Shown here: one piece after another, positions 1 to 8,503 of the stretch
Numbering within the stretch: position 1 is the stretch's first letter
Layout of the letters: each line of letters begins with the position of its first letter
NCBI RefSeq assembly: GCF_000178855.1
Contig: NZ_ADVG01000001.1
Coordinates: 1,364,001 to 1,428,000, forward strand
DNA from: Ktedonobacter racemifer DSM 44963
Lineage (GTDB): Bacteria > Chloroflexota > Ktedonobacteria > Ktedonobacterales > Ktedonobacteraceae
Direction: 5' to 3'
DNA: 64,000 nt
The notes under the pieces: model-generated
What the model was told of the DNA's origin: nothing
What the model saw: the letters and a program-made list of their open reading frames with translations, nothing else
The model's database searches: none
Translations under genes and position numbers: made by a program

Positions 1-773
1 ATGAGTAAAGGAGAGACAACGCCACCCTGCGGGGTTCCGCTGGTTGTAGGTGTGAATTCCCCCTCTGTCATGACTCCCGATTTGAGCCAGGCCTGGACGG
101 CCTGTCTCAGACGTGGATAGGTCTGAAGTTTTTTCAAGAGTGCTGTCTGGTCAATGTTATCGAAACAGCCCCGGATGTCAGCGTCAAGGACATATTTTGC
201 CTTTTTTCCGATATCCAGAAAGATTGCTGCGATAGCATCGTGACAGGATCGTCCAGGGCGAAAACCATAGCTGTTCACCTCAAAGCGAGCTTCCCATTCT
301 GGTTCGAGCGCGGATTTCACAAGACATTGTCGTCCGCGCTCATACATCGTAGGAATCCCTAAAGGCCGTTGTTCGTTTTTTCCAGGCTTGGGGATAAATA
401 CCCTTCGGACTGGTTTTACTTTCTGCGGCCATTGTTTGGGATGAATGAGCGATGCCACCTGTCGCCTCTGTTGAGGTTTCAAGTTCTTCACTCCATCAAC
501 CCCCGCTGTTTTCTTGCCCTGGTTATCCTGTGAGACGCGGCGTACAGCAAGAAGCCTTGCTGCTTCCGATTTCATCAAGAGCTTTTGAAGTTTTTGGACT
601 GCACGTTGATTGCCACGTTGACTGGCTCGGTAGATTCTCTTTTGGATGCGGTAGACATGCTGCTCAAACTTGCGCCAGGGCAACTTGTTCCAAGCCTCAC
701 TCTCAGGGTCAATTTTCTTCTTGATCCTGGGTGCTTTCCTATTTGCTATCGTACTTGATCTTCTACTTTCCAT
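1..773 (-). CDS. ltrA: Group II intron reverse transcriptase/maturase, partial
   Basis: This is the N-terminal 257 residues of an intron-encoded reverse transcriptase. It starts at ATG 773 (MESRRSSTIANRK...) and is cut by the window edge. Visible family motifs are GKKTAGVDGVK near residue 90, RPLGIPTMYERG (RT block 2), SYGFRPGRSCHDAI, the YVLDADIRGCFDNID block carrying the first catalytic Asp, and SGTPQGGVVSPLL just before the edge. The YADD box and the maturase X domain would lie outside. No Shine-Dalgarno is seen before the ATG, which is common for intron ORFs. The frame is uninterrupted, so it may be functional. RT identity is certain; activity is not known. Confidence 0.93.
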   Translation of the reverse strand, partial: MESRRSSTIANRKAPRIKKKIDPESEAWNKLPWRKFEQHVYRIQKRIYRASQRGNQRAVQKLQKLLMKSEAARLLAVRRVSQDNQGKKTAGVDGVKNLKPQQRRQVASLIHPKQWPQKVKPVRRVFIPKPGKNEQRPLGIPTMYERGRQCLVKSALEPEWEARFEVNSYGFRPGRSCHDAIAAIFLDIGKKAKYVLDADIRGCFDNIDQTALLKKLQTYPRLRQAVQAWLKSGVMTEGEFTPTTSGTPQGGVVSPLL

Positions 774-1344
774 ACAACTGTGTCCACGTCAGCCTATCCT
801 CTCGCTTTCCGAGAGGCATTCGCTTCTTGGACAATCCTTCCGTCGTGCTGCTTGCGGTTGGCACCTGCTCATGGTATCGACCCCCATGAGAGCAAACACG
901 CGGTTACTCCGTTCCGTTGCTCTGTTTTTCGCTACCGTAGGTGTGCATTCTCCACCGGAGTCCTGACAGATAGGCAATGGAGCTGTACCATCTCCATTGT
1001 GTACTCGACTCGTTCCCGTTTTGGGCTGGCTTGTTATCCTGCGTAAGCCAGTTTTCCGTAACGATGGTTCAGTCATGCATTCGTTTTATCTGCCTTGTTA
1101 GACAGGCTTCTCACCGTAGTAGCCAGCTAGAAGGTGTCCTCATATCAGGTTTATGAGGCATCCCCCGTTTCATCCCGCTTCACTGATTGAGGGCCAGTCG
1201 CTACAGTGGGGATGATGCTATCCATTCCTATCGAATGAGAGAGGAATTGCGCCTCTCGTCAGAGAAACAGTTGTCAGTGTCTTTCAAAAAAAACACCGCT
1301 GCTCGTCCCCCATTTATCATGGTTTGGAGCAAAACGGGTCGCAC
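1..1344 (-). mobile_element. Group II intron with RT, 5' part (runs off window start)
   Basis: On the minus strand the intron appears to begin at 1344 with GTGCGACCCGTTTTGCTCC, the usual GTGYG start. About 570 nt of RNA-like, gene-free sequence (domains I-III by position) follow before the maturase start at 773, which is the normal spacing for an ORF inside domain IV. The 3' half with domains V and VI lies outside the window. The exact 5' boundary is inferred from the motif and spacing only. It differs in sequence from the other introns in this window, but its reverse transcriptase could serve ORF-less introns in trans. Confidence 0.75.
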
Positions 1345-1527
1345 GATACACCCGATACTTGAAAGCGCGTTTCTGTTTCATACGTTACATTGTAGCAGTT
1401 ACAGTGTAAAAAGGCAATACGTCTTCCCACCCTATCCACCCCAAAAAGGAACGCGCCATTCATTCCCATGTTTGCGCAACAGGGGTCTTCTGGCGCGGTT
1501 TGATAACCTGATCGGCGGATACGTGGT

Positions 1528-1612
1528 ATTGTAGGGTCCATGCTTGCATGGACATGCTCCCACGAGATCCGCACCCTCAGCGCTTGAAGTCCAAGCCAGC
1601 TTGGCCCCTACA
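1528..1612. repeat. Imperfect inverted repeat overlapping the pyrE 3' end
   Basis: The arms at 1528-1552 and 1588-1612 match at roughly 20 of 25 positions when one is reverse-complemented; both begin TTGTAGGG outward and end near a (T)GGAC core. The left arm also contains a small self-complementary GTCCATGC/GCATGGAC. The last codons and TAG stop of pyrE lie in the right arm, so the repeat supplies the pyrE terminus. The stretch 1345-1607 otherwise contains no gene that I can support. Confidence 0.55.
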
Positions 1613-2270
1613 ACTTCTGTGCGTCGACGGCTTGCTGTTTGGCCAGGAAGGCACGCCCTTTCCCCAATTCGGTGTTGACCGGAACCCCCTCACGGCAGAA
1701 GGGGCACTCCTCGGCGGTATAGGTTTGCAGCGGAAGCTCGACTAGCGCATGAATAGGCACGCCTCCAACCTGTTCAGGTCCCACATTGCCACGATTGCAC
1801 AGCACGCTCAAGCCGATCACGTTACCACCATAACGGCGCACCGCCTCAATCGTCTGGCGTGCCGAGCCGCCCGTAGTCAAAATATCCTCTACCACCAGAA
1901 CGTTGTTGCCCTTGACAAACTTATCATAGCCACGGCCAAAGAAAAATTGCTTATCCACGCCATCGGACCCCTTCTCCGCGAAGACCGCCAGGATCTCGCC
2001 CGAGGGCTTGCGCCGCGTCAAATGATAGGCCGTCCACTGCGAGAGAATTACCGCGCCAATCGTTGGACCTACCACCACGTCGATCTGCTCAGGATCATAG
2101 GGCTGTCCCATGCGCTCGCAGAGCGATGAAATCAGCTCTGGTCTTAAATAGAGCGCATCTTTATTCACATACACCGAGCTGTGGCGCCCCGAGCTATAGA
2201 CAAAATGACTATTTGTGATAATCGCGCCTGCCTGCTCAAAGAGTTCCATCAATGTTGCATCACTACTCAT
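1608..2270 (-). CDS. pyrE: Orotate phosphoribosyltransferase
   Basis: Transfers the phosphoribosyl group of PRPP to orotate to give OMP, the fifth step of pyrimidine synthesis, in the cytosol. The PRPP-binding loop is clear (VLVVEDILTTGGSARQTIEA), and the N-terminal FVYSSGRHSSVYVNKD segment fits the OPRTase substrate site. I place the start at ATG 2270 because AAGGTGGG lies about 5 nt upstream; a GTG at 2279 is also in frame. The length of 220 residues is normal. Its tail carries a CxxC (EECPFCREG), as in OPRTases of the longer bacterial/archaeal type. It follows carB in the same direction but is separated by a 29-bp hairpin, so it may be transcribed partly independently. The stop falls inside an inverted repeat. 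Confidence 0.93.
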   Translation of the reverse strand: MSSDATLMELFEQAGAIITNSHFVYSSGRHSSVYVNKDALYLRPELISSLCERMGQPYDPEQIDVVVGPTIGAVILSQWTAYHLTRRKPSGEILAVFAEKGSDGVDKQFFFGRGYDKFVKGNNVLVVEDILTTGGSARQTIEAVRRYGGNVIGLSVLCNRGNVGPEQVGGVPIHALVELPLQTYTAEECPFCREGVPVNTELGKGRAFLAKQQAVDAQKL

Positions 2271-2329
2271 ATTTCCCACCTTCTCATTCTGGTTCTTAAC
2301 TGACCCCTCGCGCTTGCGGCGCTCGCTTA

Positions 2330-2390
2330 GGTAGGTAGTGTGGTGGGCTGTGGCTGCCGCAGGCAGCCACAGCCCACCACACTACCTACC
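2330..2390. terminator. 29-bp perfect hairpin between carB and pyrE
   Basis: Arms 2330-2358 and 2362-2390 are exact reverse complements with a 3-nt GCA loop; the centre reads TGCCGCAGGCA. There is no T-run on either side, so it may be an RNA-processing or transcription-modulating element rather than a simple intrinsic terminator. It shares the CCGCAGG-type centre with hairpins at 33531 and 42732. Confidence 0.7.
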
Positions 2391-2423
2391 CATATGTCTA
2401 TGAGATTCTCTCAAGCTAGAATA

Positions 2424-5400
2424 CTAGCTCTGAGCAACGGCCTCATCAACTGTGTACTCGTTCCAGGACTTGATCGGAATCGTCTTCAGCTGCTTCTGCG
2501 TGATGGCTCGCGCAAAGAGGCGGGCCTGCTTGACCTTTGTGAACAGCGGGATATTATGATCGATCGCGTGGCGACGCATCGCGTAGTCATCGTCGATATC
2601 CTTCATGATATGACGATCCACGATGTTGATGGCCAGGTCGATCTTATTCTCGCGGAAGTAGGTCAGAACACTGGGCTCTTGCTGCTCATGTAACTTGTAG
2701 AGCCTGGTTGCCTCGATGCCGTTGGTATGCAAGAAGGCTGTGGTCTTCTCTGTCGCGTACAGGGGAATTCCCAGGGTCGCGAACAGGCGCGCACTTTCGA
2801 GGAACTTGGCCTTCTTGTCGTCACCACCCAGGCTGATAAAGATGCCCTTCTGCGGCACATGACCGCCGGTGGCGATGATCGCCTTCAGGTAGGCCTCCTC
2901 CAGGTCGTCACCAAAGCAGGCAACCTCGCCAGTGGAAGCCATCTCGACGCGCAGGATGGGGTCAGCTCCGGTCAGGCGCGAGAAGGAGAACTGTGGCGCC
3001 TTCACCGCGACAAAGGACGGGCGCGGCATGCTGACGTCAGGAATAGATTCCTGGAAGAGAGCGTCGACGAATAGCTCAATCATGTTGACGCCGGTCACCT
3101 TCGAGATGAAGGGGAAGGTGCGCGAGGCGCGCAGATTGGCCTCGATGACGTAGACCTCGTTATCCTTAGCAAGGAACTGGATGTTAAAGGGACCCGTGAT
3201 CTGTAAGGCCCTGGCGATGGCGCGCCCAACCTTCTCGATACGCGCTTTGGTCTCCTCATTGATCGTCTGCGGGGGCAGTACGATGGTTGCGTCGCCAGAG
3301 TGTACGCCCGCGTTCTCAACATGCTCGGAGATGACGAAGGCTTTGACCTCGCCCCGCTGCGCGATAGCATCCAGTTCAATCTCCTTAACCTTCTGGAAGA
3401 ACCTGCTCACGGTTACGGGATACTCACGCGAGACAGCCACGGCCTCGCCTACATAGCGCTCCAGCTGCTCCTGATTATAGCAGACGTTCATGGCGCTGCC
3501 CGAGAGCACGTAGGAAGGGCGGACCAGGACGGGATAGCCAACGCCCTCCACAAAGGAGCGCAGCTCTTCGAGGCTGCTGAATGATGCCCACTCCGGCTGG
3601 CGAATCCCCAGTGTGTCCAGCAGGTATGAAAACTTGTTGCGGTCCTCAGCCCCATCGATATTCTCGGCGCTGGTACCCAGAATCGAGAAGCCGTAACGAT
3701 GAAGCGCCTGTACGCGGTTGTTTGGCGTCTGTCCGCCTACCGAGACAATGATGCCGTGGGGCGACTCGAACTCGCAGATGTCAGCGATACGCTCGAAGGT
3801 CAGTTCTTCAAAGTAGAGGCGATCCGAGGTATCATAGTCGGTCGAGACGGTTTCGGGATTACAGTTAATCACAATGGACTGTTTCTGGTACTTCTTGAGC
3901 GCATCGACGGCGCTTACCGAGGTCCAGTCAAACTCGACCGAGGAGCCGATGCGGTAGGGGCCAGATCCCAGCACCACGACACCATTCTGGCCCAGGGCCT
4001 GAATGTCATTATGCTGCGCATTGTAGGTCGTGTAGAGATAGTTTGTCTCCGAAGGGAACTCGCCCGCCAGGGTATCAATCTGGAGGATCGCAGGCACAAT
4101 ACCGTGCTGCTTACGCAGCTCACGAATCTCCAGCCCTGCCTTGCCAACCATCTGACCAATGCGCTTATCTGAGATACCCAGTTGCTTCAGGCGGCGCAGC
4201 ATCTCCGCGGAGAGATCATGCGTCTGACGCAGGGTCTCCTCATGCGAGAGAATGTTCCAGATGCGCGTCAGGAACCAGTGATCGATACCAGTGATATCGT
4301 GGATCTGCTCAATGGAGTAGCCATGACGCATGGCGAACGGCAAGGCAAACATGCGTTTATGCGTGGGCTGGTGCAGGAATTGCTGGAGCACCTCTTCTGT
4401 CGAGGTATAGCCGGAGAAAGGTTGCTCGGCGGTCGCGCCCTCCAGCTCCAGGTCCAGCATACGAATGGCCTTCTGATAGGCCTCTTCAAAGGTGCGCCCA
4501 ATACCCATGACCTCGCCCACCGACTTCATGCCGGTGCCGATGGTCCAACTAACGCCCTTGAACTTCTCCAGGTCCCAGCGTGGAATTTTGACCACGACAT
4601 AGTCCAGGCTCGGCTCAAAACAGGCCTGGGTGACGCCTGTGACTTTGTTCGTCAGCTCAGTGAGGGAGTAACCCAACGCCAGCTTCGCCGCGACATAAGC
4701 CAGGGGATATCCGGTCGCCTTACTCGCCAGGGCAGAACTGCGCGAGAGGCGCGCGTTGACCTCGATCACGTAGTACTGCGAGGTTTGGGGATCTAGCGCG
4801 TACTGTACATTGCACTCACCCACGATGCCCAGGCTACGCACAATCTTGATCGCCGCCGCACGCAGCGTATGATACTCGCTGTTCGTCAGGGTCTGGCTGG
4901 GAGCGATAACCACCGACTCACCAGTATGAATGCCCAGCGGGTCCATGTTCTCCATGTTACAGACGGTGATGCAGTTATCAAAGGCGTCGCGCACGACTTC
5001 GTACTCGACCTCTTTAAAGTGATGCAGATACTGCTCAACCAGGACCTGGGGCGCAAACACCAGCGCGCCATCCACAATCTGGCGCAGTTCGTCTTCGCTA
5101 TGCGCGATACCAGATCCCTGTCCACCCAGGGCATACCCGGCACGGACCATCAGCGGGAAGCCAAGTTCATGCCCGATGCGCAAGGCCTCGTCCAGCGTCT
5201 CAGCGACGTGGCTCTGGGGCGTGGAAATATTGATCGAGCGGAGATGTTGCGCGAACTCCTCGCGATCCTCGGTCAGGATAATCGCCGAGACCGGTGTGCC
5301 CAGGATCTGCACCCCGTATTTCTCCAGCACACCGCTCTGGTGGAGCGCGATACCACAGTTGAGCGCGGTCTGGCCACCAAAGGAGAGTAGAATGCCATCG

Positions 5401-5639
5401 GGGCGTTCTTTTTCAATGATTTTTTCGACAAAGAATGGCGTCACGGGCAGGAAATATACCTGGTCCGCCATCTGCTTCGAGGTCTGAATGGTTGCGATAT
5501 TTGGGTTGATGAGGACCGTTGAGATGCCTTCCTCGTGAAGAGCTTTGAGGGCCTGCGAGCCGGAGTAGTCAAACTCTCCAGCCTGTCCAATCTTGAGCGC
5601 GCCCGCTCCCAACACCAACACTTTCTTTAGCGACTTCAC
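2424..5639 (-). CDS. carB: Carbamoyl-phosphate synthase large subunit
   Basis: The synthetase subunit makes carbamoyl phosphate from bicarbonate, two ATP and ammonia delivered by CarA. Its 1071 residues match the full-length family. There are two ATP-grasp halves: an N-terminal carboxyphosphate domain (GAGALKIGQAGEFDYSG near residue 11, EVNARLSRSSALASKATGYP near 300) and a second carbamate-phosphorylating half (GSGPYRIGSSVEFDWTSV near 560, VIEANLRASRTFPFISKVTG near 840). A C-terminal MGS-like regulatory domain is also present. The start is a GTG at 5639 immediately after the carA TAA (sequence TAAGTG), which indicates tight translational coupling. It lies in the pyrB-carA-carB-pyrE operon. 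Confidence 0.97.
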   Translation of the reverse strand: MKSLKKVLVLGAGALKIGQAGEFDYSGSQALKALHEEGISTVLINPNIATIQTSKQMADQVYFLPVTPFFVEKIIEKERPDGILLSFGGQTALNCGIALHQSGVLEKYGVQILGTPVSAIILTEDREEFAQHLRSINISTPQSHVAETLDEALRIGHELGFPLMVRAGYALGGQGSGIAHSEDELRQIVDGALVFAPQVLVEQYLHHFKEVEYEVVRDAFDNCITVCNMENMDPLGIHTGESVVIAPSQTLTNSEYHTLRAAAIKIVRSLGIVGECNVQYALDPQTSQYYVIEVNARLSRSSALASKATGYPLAYVAAKLALGYSLTELTNKVTGVTQACFEPSLDYVVVKIPRWDLEKFKGVSWTIGTGMKSVGEVMGIGRTFEEAYQKAIRMLDLELEGATAEQPFSGYTSTEEVLQQFLHQPTHKRMFALPFAMRHGYSIEQIHDITGIDHWFLTRIWNILSHEETLRQTHDLSAEMLRRLKQLGISDKRIGQMVGKAGLEIRELRKQHGIVPAILQIDTLAGEFPSETNYLYTTYNAQHNDIQALGQNGVVVLGSGPYRIGSSVEFDWTSVSAVDALKKYQKQSIVINCNPETVSTDYDTSDRLYFEELTFERIADICEFESPHGIIVSVGGQTPNNRVQALHRYGFSILGTSAENIDGAEDRNKFSYLLDTLGIRQPEWASFSSLEELRSFVEGVGYPVLVRPSYVLSGSAMNVCYNQEQLERYVGEAVAVSREYPVTVSRFFQKVKEIELDAIAQRGEVKAFVISEHVENAGVHSGDATIVLPPQTINEETKARIEKVGRAIARALQITGPFNIQFLAKDNEVYVIEANLRASRTFPFISKVTGVNMIELFVDALFQESIPDVSMPRPSFVAVKAPQFSFSRLTGADPILRVEMASTGEVACFGDDLEEAYLKAIIATGGHVPQKGIFISLGGDDKKAKFLESARLFATLGIPLYATEKTTAFLHTNGIEATRLYKLHEQQEPSVLTYFRENKIDLAINIVDRHIMKDIDDDYAMRRHAIDHNIPLFTKVKQARLFARAITQKQLKTIPIKSWNEYTVDEAVAQS

Positions 5640-6779
5640 TTAGATCAATGCCCCCTTTGCCTCGTATACCTTCTCCAGGAAGAGATCAAACAGCCACTCG
5701 GTATCCATGGGTCCCGGTGTAGACTCGGGATGGAACTGGACCGAGAAGAACGGAAGTGAGCGATGGCGCATGCCTTCATTGGTATTATCATTCGCGTTGA
5801 TAAACCAGGGCTCAAACCCTTCTGGGACCGTGCCTACCGCGAACCCATGATTCTGCGTGGTGATGTAGCAGCGCTTCTCACCAGCAAGCAGGCAAGGCTG
5901 ATTCTGACTGCGATGGCCAAACTTCAGCTTGTAGGTATCGCCGCCTGCGGCCAGGGCCAGCAACTGGTGTCCCAGACAGATACCCATAATCGGAATTTCG
6001 TGCTCCATCGCGGCGCGCAGCGTCTGAATGGTTTTCTCAGCCACTTTGGGGTTGCCTGGACCATTGGAGACCAGGATGCCATCAAAGTCGAAAGGCCTGT
6101 CGTCCGCGAAGAGATCGTAATCCCATGGTACCTCTACCACGCGTACGCCGCGTGCCACCAGGCTGCGGATGATATTATGCTTGGCGCCACAGTCGATGAG
6201 GGCGATAGTAGTCTCGCCTGAACCATACTCGCGCACCTCGCTGGTAGAGACACGCGCGACCAGGTTATCGGCATAGGGGTTATGGAAAGGAATATCTTCA
6301 TCAAAAACAATCTTTGCCAGCATCGTGCCATGCTTACGAATATGTTGGGTCAGCAGGCGGGTATCCTTGATCTCCAGCGCGGGAATCTTCTCACGCTTCA
6401 ACCAGGTACTCAAATCCATAGTGCTCTCGAAGTGAGAGGGCGTCGGGATATAGTTTGAGACAATCAGCCCGGCCGCGTGGATACGATCACCCTCCCAGCG
6501 CCTGGCATCAGGCACACCATAATTGCCAATAATTGGATATGTCATTGTGAGGATCTCGCCCGTGTACGAGGGATCGGTCAGGGCTTCTGGATAGCCCACC
6601 ATCCCGGTACAGAAAACCACCTCACCGGCGGTTGCCTGCTCGTAGCCAAAGGAGAGGCCCTCGAAACGCGTTCCATCTTCTAATAACAATACGCCTTTAC
6701 GAGCCGTTGCCGAAAACGCCAAACTATCCTCCACAACATCTTTTAGCAGCTTATTAGCAGTGTCAATTTGCAGCATCAT
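5640..6779 (-). CDS. carA: Carbamoyl-phosphate synthase small subunit
   Basis: The glutaminase subunit hydrolyses glutamine and channels ammonia to CarB. The N-terminal CPSase domain (RKGVLLLEDGTRFEGLSFGY, TGMVGYPEALTDPSYTGEIL) is followed by a class I glutamine amidotransferase domain. The nucleophile Cys is in MGICLGHQLLALAAGG and the catalytic His/Glu are in VQFHPESTPGP. Its 379 residues are typical. The segment ITTQNHGFAV is the conserved pre-catalytic loop. It sits 45 nt after pyrB and abuts carB, so the two subunits are co-translated. Confidence 0.97.
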   Translation of the reverse strand: MMLQIDTANKLLKDVVEDSLAFSATARKGVLLLEDGTRFEGLSFGYEQATAGEVVFCTGMVGYPEALTDPSYTGEILTMTYPIIGNYGVPDARRWEGDRIHAAGLIVSNYIPTPSHFESTMDLSTWLKREKIPALEIKDTRLLTQHIRKHGTMLAKIVFDEDIPFHNPYADNLVARVSTSEVREYGSGETTIALIDCGAKHNIIRSLVARGVRVVEVPWDYDLFADDRPFDFDGILVSNGPGNPKVAEKTIQTLRAAMEHEIPIMGICLGHQLLALAAGGDTYKLKFGHRSQNQPCLLAGEKRCYITTQNHGFAVGTVPEGFEPWFINANDNTNEGMRHRSLPFFSVQFHPESTPGPMDTEWLFDLFLEKVYEAKGALI

Positions 6780-6824
6780 TGGATATCCTTCCAGAGTCAG
6801 TGTAACTAGTAAGAGTCCCCACGC

Positions 6825-7820
6825 TTAGGCGCGGCCCAGAACGAGGGCCAGCAGCGCCATGCGGGTATACAAGCCATTACGAACCTGCGAACGTAGATAC
6901 ACAGCCCTGTGATCTTTATCGACCTCTGTGTCGATTGTACCAATGCGCGGCAGGGGGTCCATCAGGATCATCTCCTGGCTGGCATATTCTGCGAGCAAGG
7001 CAGGGGTAACCGTAAAACGTTGTGCGACCATTTCATTATATTCCGTCAGCGAGCCAAAGCGCTCTTTTTGAATACGCGTCCAGTACCAGTACTGGCAATC
7101 CCTAGGGATATCTCTCTCGCTCGTGATTTCATGGATAGTAATATTACGGGAGCGGAACATGTTTAGATCTTCGCGCTTGAGACGCAGCTTTTCAGGAGAG
7201 AGCAGATAGACTGTATTATTCTCGAAGAGCGAGAGACCACGCATCAGGGAGTGTATCGTCCGACTGTTCAGCGCATCACCCGCCATAACGCCTGTCAAAT
7301 TATCCAGGCGGCCAAAGCGCTCATAGAGCGTATAGAGGTCCAGCACCGTCTGCGAAGGATGCTCGTTGTTGCCATCGCCAGCATTAAGGACCGGGACGAA
7401 CTCAGCGCTTTCCGCAGCCCGCAACGCGGCACCCGGGCGGGGATGACGCAGCACAATTGCATCTGAGTAGGCTTCAAACACGCGGATAGTATCCTCAAAG
7501 GTCTCGCCCTTGTTGACCGAGGAGACCGTCTCAGGATTCTGGATCTCTAGCGTCTGCCCACCCAGGCGCTTCACTGCGGCCGCGAAAGACCCGAAGGTAC
7601 GACTCGAAGGCTCGAAGAAGAGCAGCGAGACAAGCTGGCCCGCGAGCAACTGGCATGGCTCTTTGCCAAGCACAAGCTGCTTCATATGACCCGCCAGGGC
7701 AAAGATCCGGCGCACATCATCGGCACTGAACTGGTCGAACGAGACAATGTCCTTGCCCTTGAAATCTCCATTGATCATCGCTAACGTGTCATATGTCTTC
7801 TCAACAGCAATCTGGCTCAT
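6825..7820 (-). CDS. pyrB: Aspartate carbamoyltransferase catalytic subunit
   Basis: Condenses carbamoyl phosphate with aspartate, the committed step of pyrimidine synthesis. The carbamoyl-phosphate motif is FFEPSSRTFGSFAAAV (Ser in place of the more usual Thr in S-T-R-T), and HPSQTVLDLYTLYERFG plus DALNSRTIHSLMRGL give the remaining substrate contacts. 331 residues is slightly longer than the usual 305-310. An AGGGGG Shine-Dalgarno lies 5 nt before ATG 7820. It is the first structural gene of the operon, behind a 370-nt leader with a terminator. No pyrI regulatory subunit and no pyrC are present nearby. Confidence 0.95.
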   Translation of the reverse strand: MSQIAVEKTYDTLAMINGDFKGKDIVSFDQFSADDVRRIFALAGHMKQLVLGKEPCQLLAGQLVSLLFFEPSSRTFGSFAAAVKRLGGQTLEIQNPETVSSVNKGETFEDTIRVFEAYSDAIVLRHPRPGAALRAAESAEFVPVLNAGDGNNEHPSQTVLDLYTLYERFGRLDNLTGVMAGDALNSRTIHSLMRGLSLFENNTVYLLSPEKLRLKREDLNMFRSRNITIHEITSERDIPRDCQYWYWTRIQKERFGSLTEYNEMVAQRFTVTPALLAEYASQEMILMDPLPRIGTIDTEVDKDHRAVYLRSQVRNGLYTRMALLALVLGRA

Positions 7821-7975
7821 AGATCCCCCTAATAGCTAATGTATGCAGACGTTGTACGCTTCGCGTGTTAAAACACAACCGGTTGATAGGTCATCATTGA
7901 AACCTTCTCCGATTGCCAGCCCGGTAAGATGGTCTCCGCCCGGCTCCTCCCCTTCTCTTCCCGTAGCTTATCTCG

Positions 7976-8137
7976 TCAGGTTGTATTTCTGGGCAAAAAA
8001 AATTCCTCACCTCCAAATGAAAGGAGAGAGGAGAAACTAGAAAATTTTCCAATGGCGGAATCGACTTCCCAATGGAAATACCAATACCCGGCTACTGCCG
8101 TTGTCTGTATTGCTCTCCCCCGTATGTTTGAAGCCAT
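7976..8137 (-). CDS. Candidate pyr leader peptide (53 aa)
   Basis: A small frame begins at ATG 8137 after AAAAGGTG and lies wholly within the pyrB leader. It reads MASNIRGRAIQTT..., continues through ...GKFSSFSSLLSFGGEEFF, crosses the terminator hairpin and its T-run, and stops at 7976, about 20 nt beyond. The arrangement (leader ORF translated across a terminator ahead of pyrB) is that of E. coli pyrL, where coupling of ribosome and polymerase responds to UTP. I see no sequence homology to PyrL; the assignment rests only on position and ribosome-site plausibility. It could be chance. Confidence 0.4.
   Translation of the reverse strand: MASNIRGRAIQTTAVAGYWYFHWEVDSAIGKFSSFSSLLSFGGEEFFLPRNTT
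7995..8032 (-). terminator. Intrinsic terminator / putative attenuator in the pyr leader
   Basis: On the minus strand the sequence is CCTCTCTCC, an 8-nt loop, then GGAGGTGAGG followed by AA and eight Ts. This is the only hairpin in the region with a proper U-tract. It lies about 155 nt downstream of the predicted start site and 175 nt upstream of pyrB, so it can only reduce pyr transcription: a likely attenuator. Confidence 0.7.
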
Positions 8138-8195
8138 GACGATACCGCACCTTTTCAGTGTAAATGTTTTTGGGAACTGGTCTCAAATTGCTAGA

Positions 8196-8224
8196 AGTAT
8201 ACCTTCTGATTTCGCAAAAGTCAA
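8196..8224 (-). promoter_or_regulatory. Consensus sigma-70-type promoter of the pyr operon
   Basis: Minus strand: TTGACT at 8224-8219, 17-nt spacer, TATACT at 8201-8196. Transcription would start near 8188, leaving a leader of about 370 nt before pyrB. No PyrR gene is visible in the window. Confidence 0.75.
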
Positions 8225-8347
8225 GGGAAATAAAGGTTTTTTTTGCCTGCCTCCTGAGACCAGGGATAGGTCTGGCGCCCCCACGCCAATGCAATGCTCT
8301 TCTCCTCACTATGTTCTAATCGACACCCCCTCTCTCTTCTTCAATAA

Positions 8348-8401
8348 GTAGGAGGGGTGGTGTGCCTGAGTAGCACTACTCAGGCACACCACCCCTCCTA
8401 C
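8348..8401. terminator. 26-bp perfect hairpin, 3' of FKBP gene
   Basis: Arms 8348-8373 and 8376-8401 are exact complements around a 2-nt CA loop (GAGTAG/CTACTC at the tip). It has no T-run. It lies downstream of the FKBP gene and upstream of the pyr promoter, so it would isolate the two units. Confidence 0.6.
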
Positions 8402-8405
8402 CAGA

Positions 8406-8455
8406 AATATTGTGGCACGGTGGTCTGCCGATGGCGACCACCGTGCCACAATATT
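8406..8455. terminator. 20-bp perfect hairpin, 3' of FKBP gene
   Basis: Arms 8406-8425 and 8436-8455 (AATATTGTGGCACGG... outward) enclose a 10-nt loop that can itself pair GCC with GGC. It is placed only 4 nt from the preceding hairpin, forming a double stem-loop. Confidence 0.6.
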
Positions 8456-8503
8456 CCTTTCAAAGCGAGCGCCATAGGCGCGAAAAGTCAAGCGAGGAGA
8501 AAG

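Noticed and set aside
4182..4796. 204-codon plus-strand frame
   Set aside because: Antisense shadow within carB, which has all family motifs in the other strand.
8037..8309. 90-codon minus frame in the pyr leader
   Set aside because: It begins upstream of the predicted transcription start, so it cannot be translated from the pyr transcript; the smaller frame at 7976-8137 fits better.
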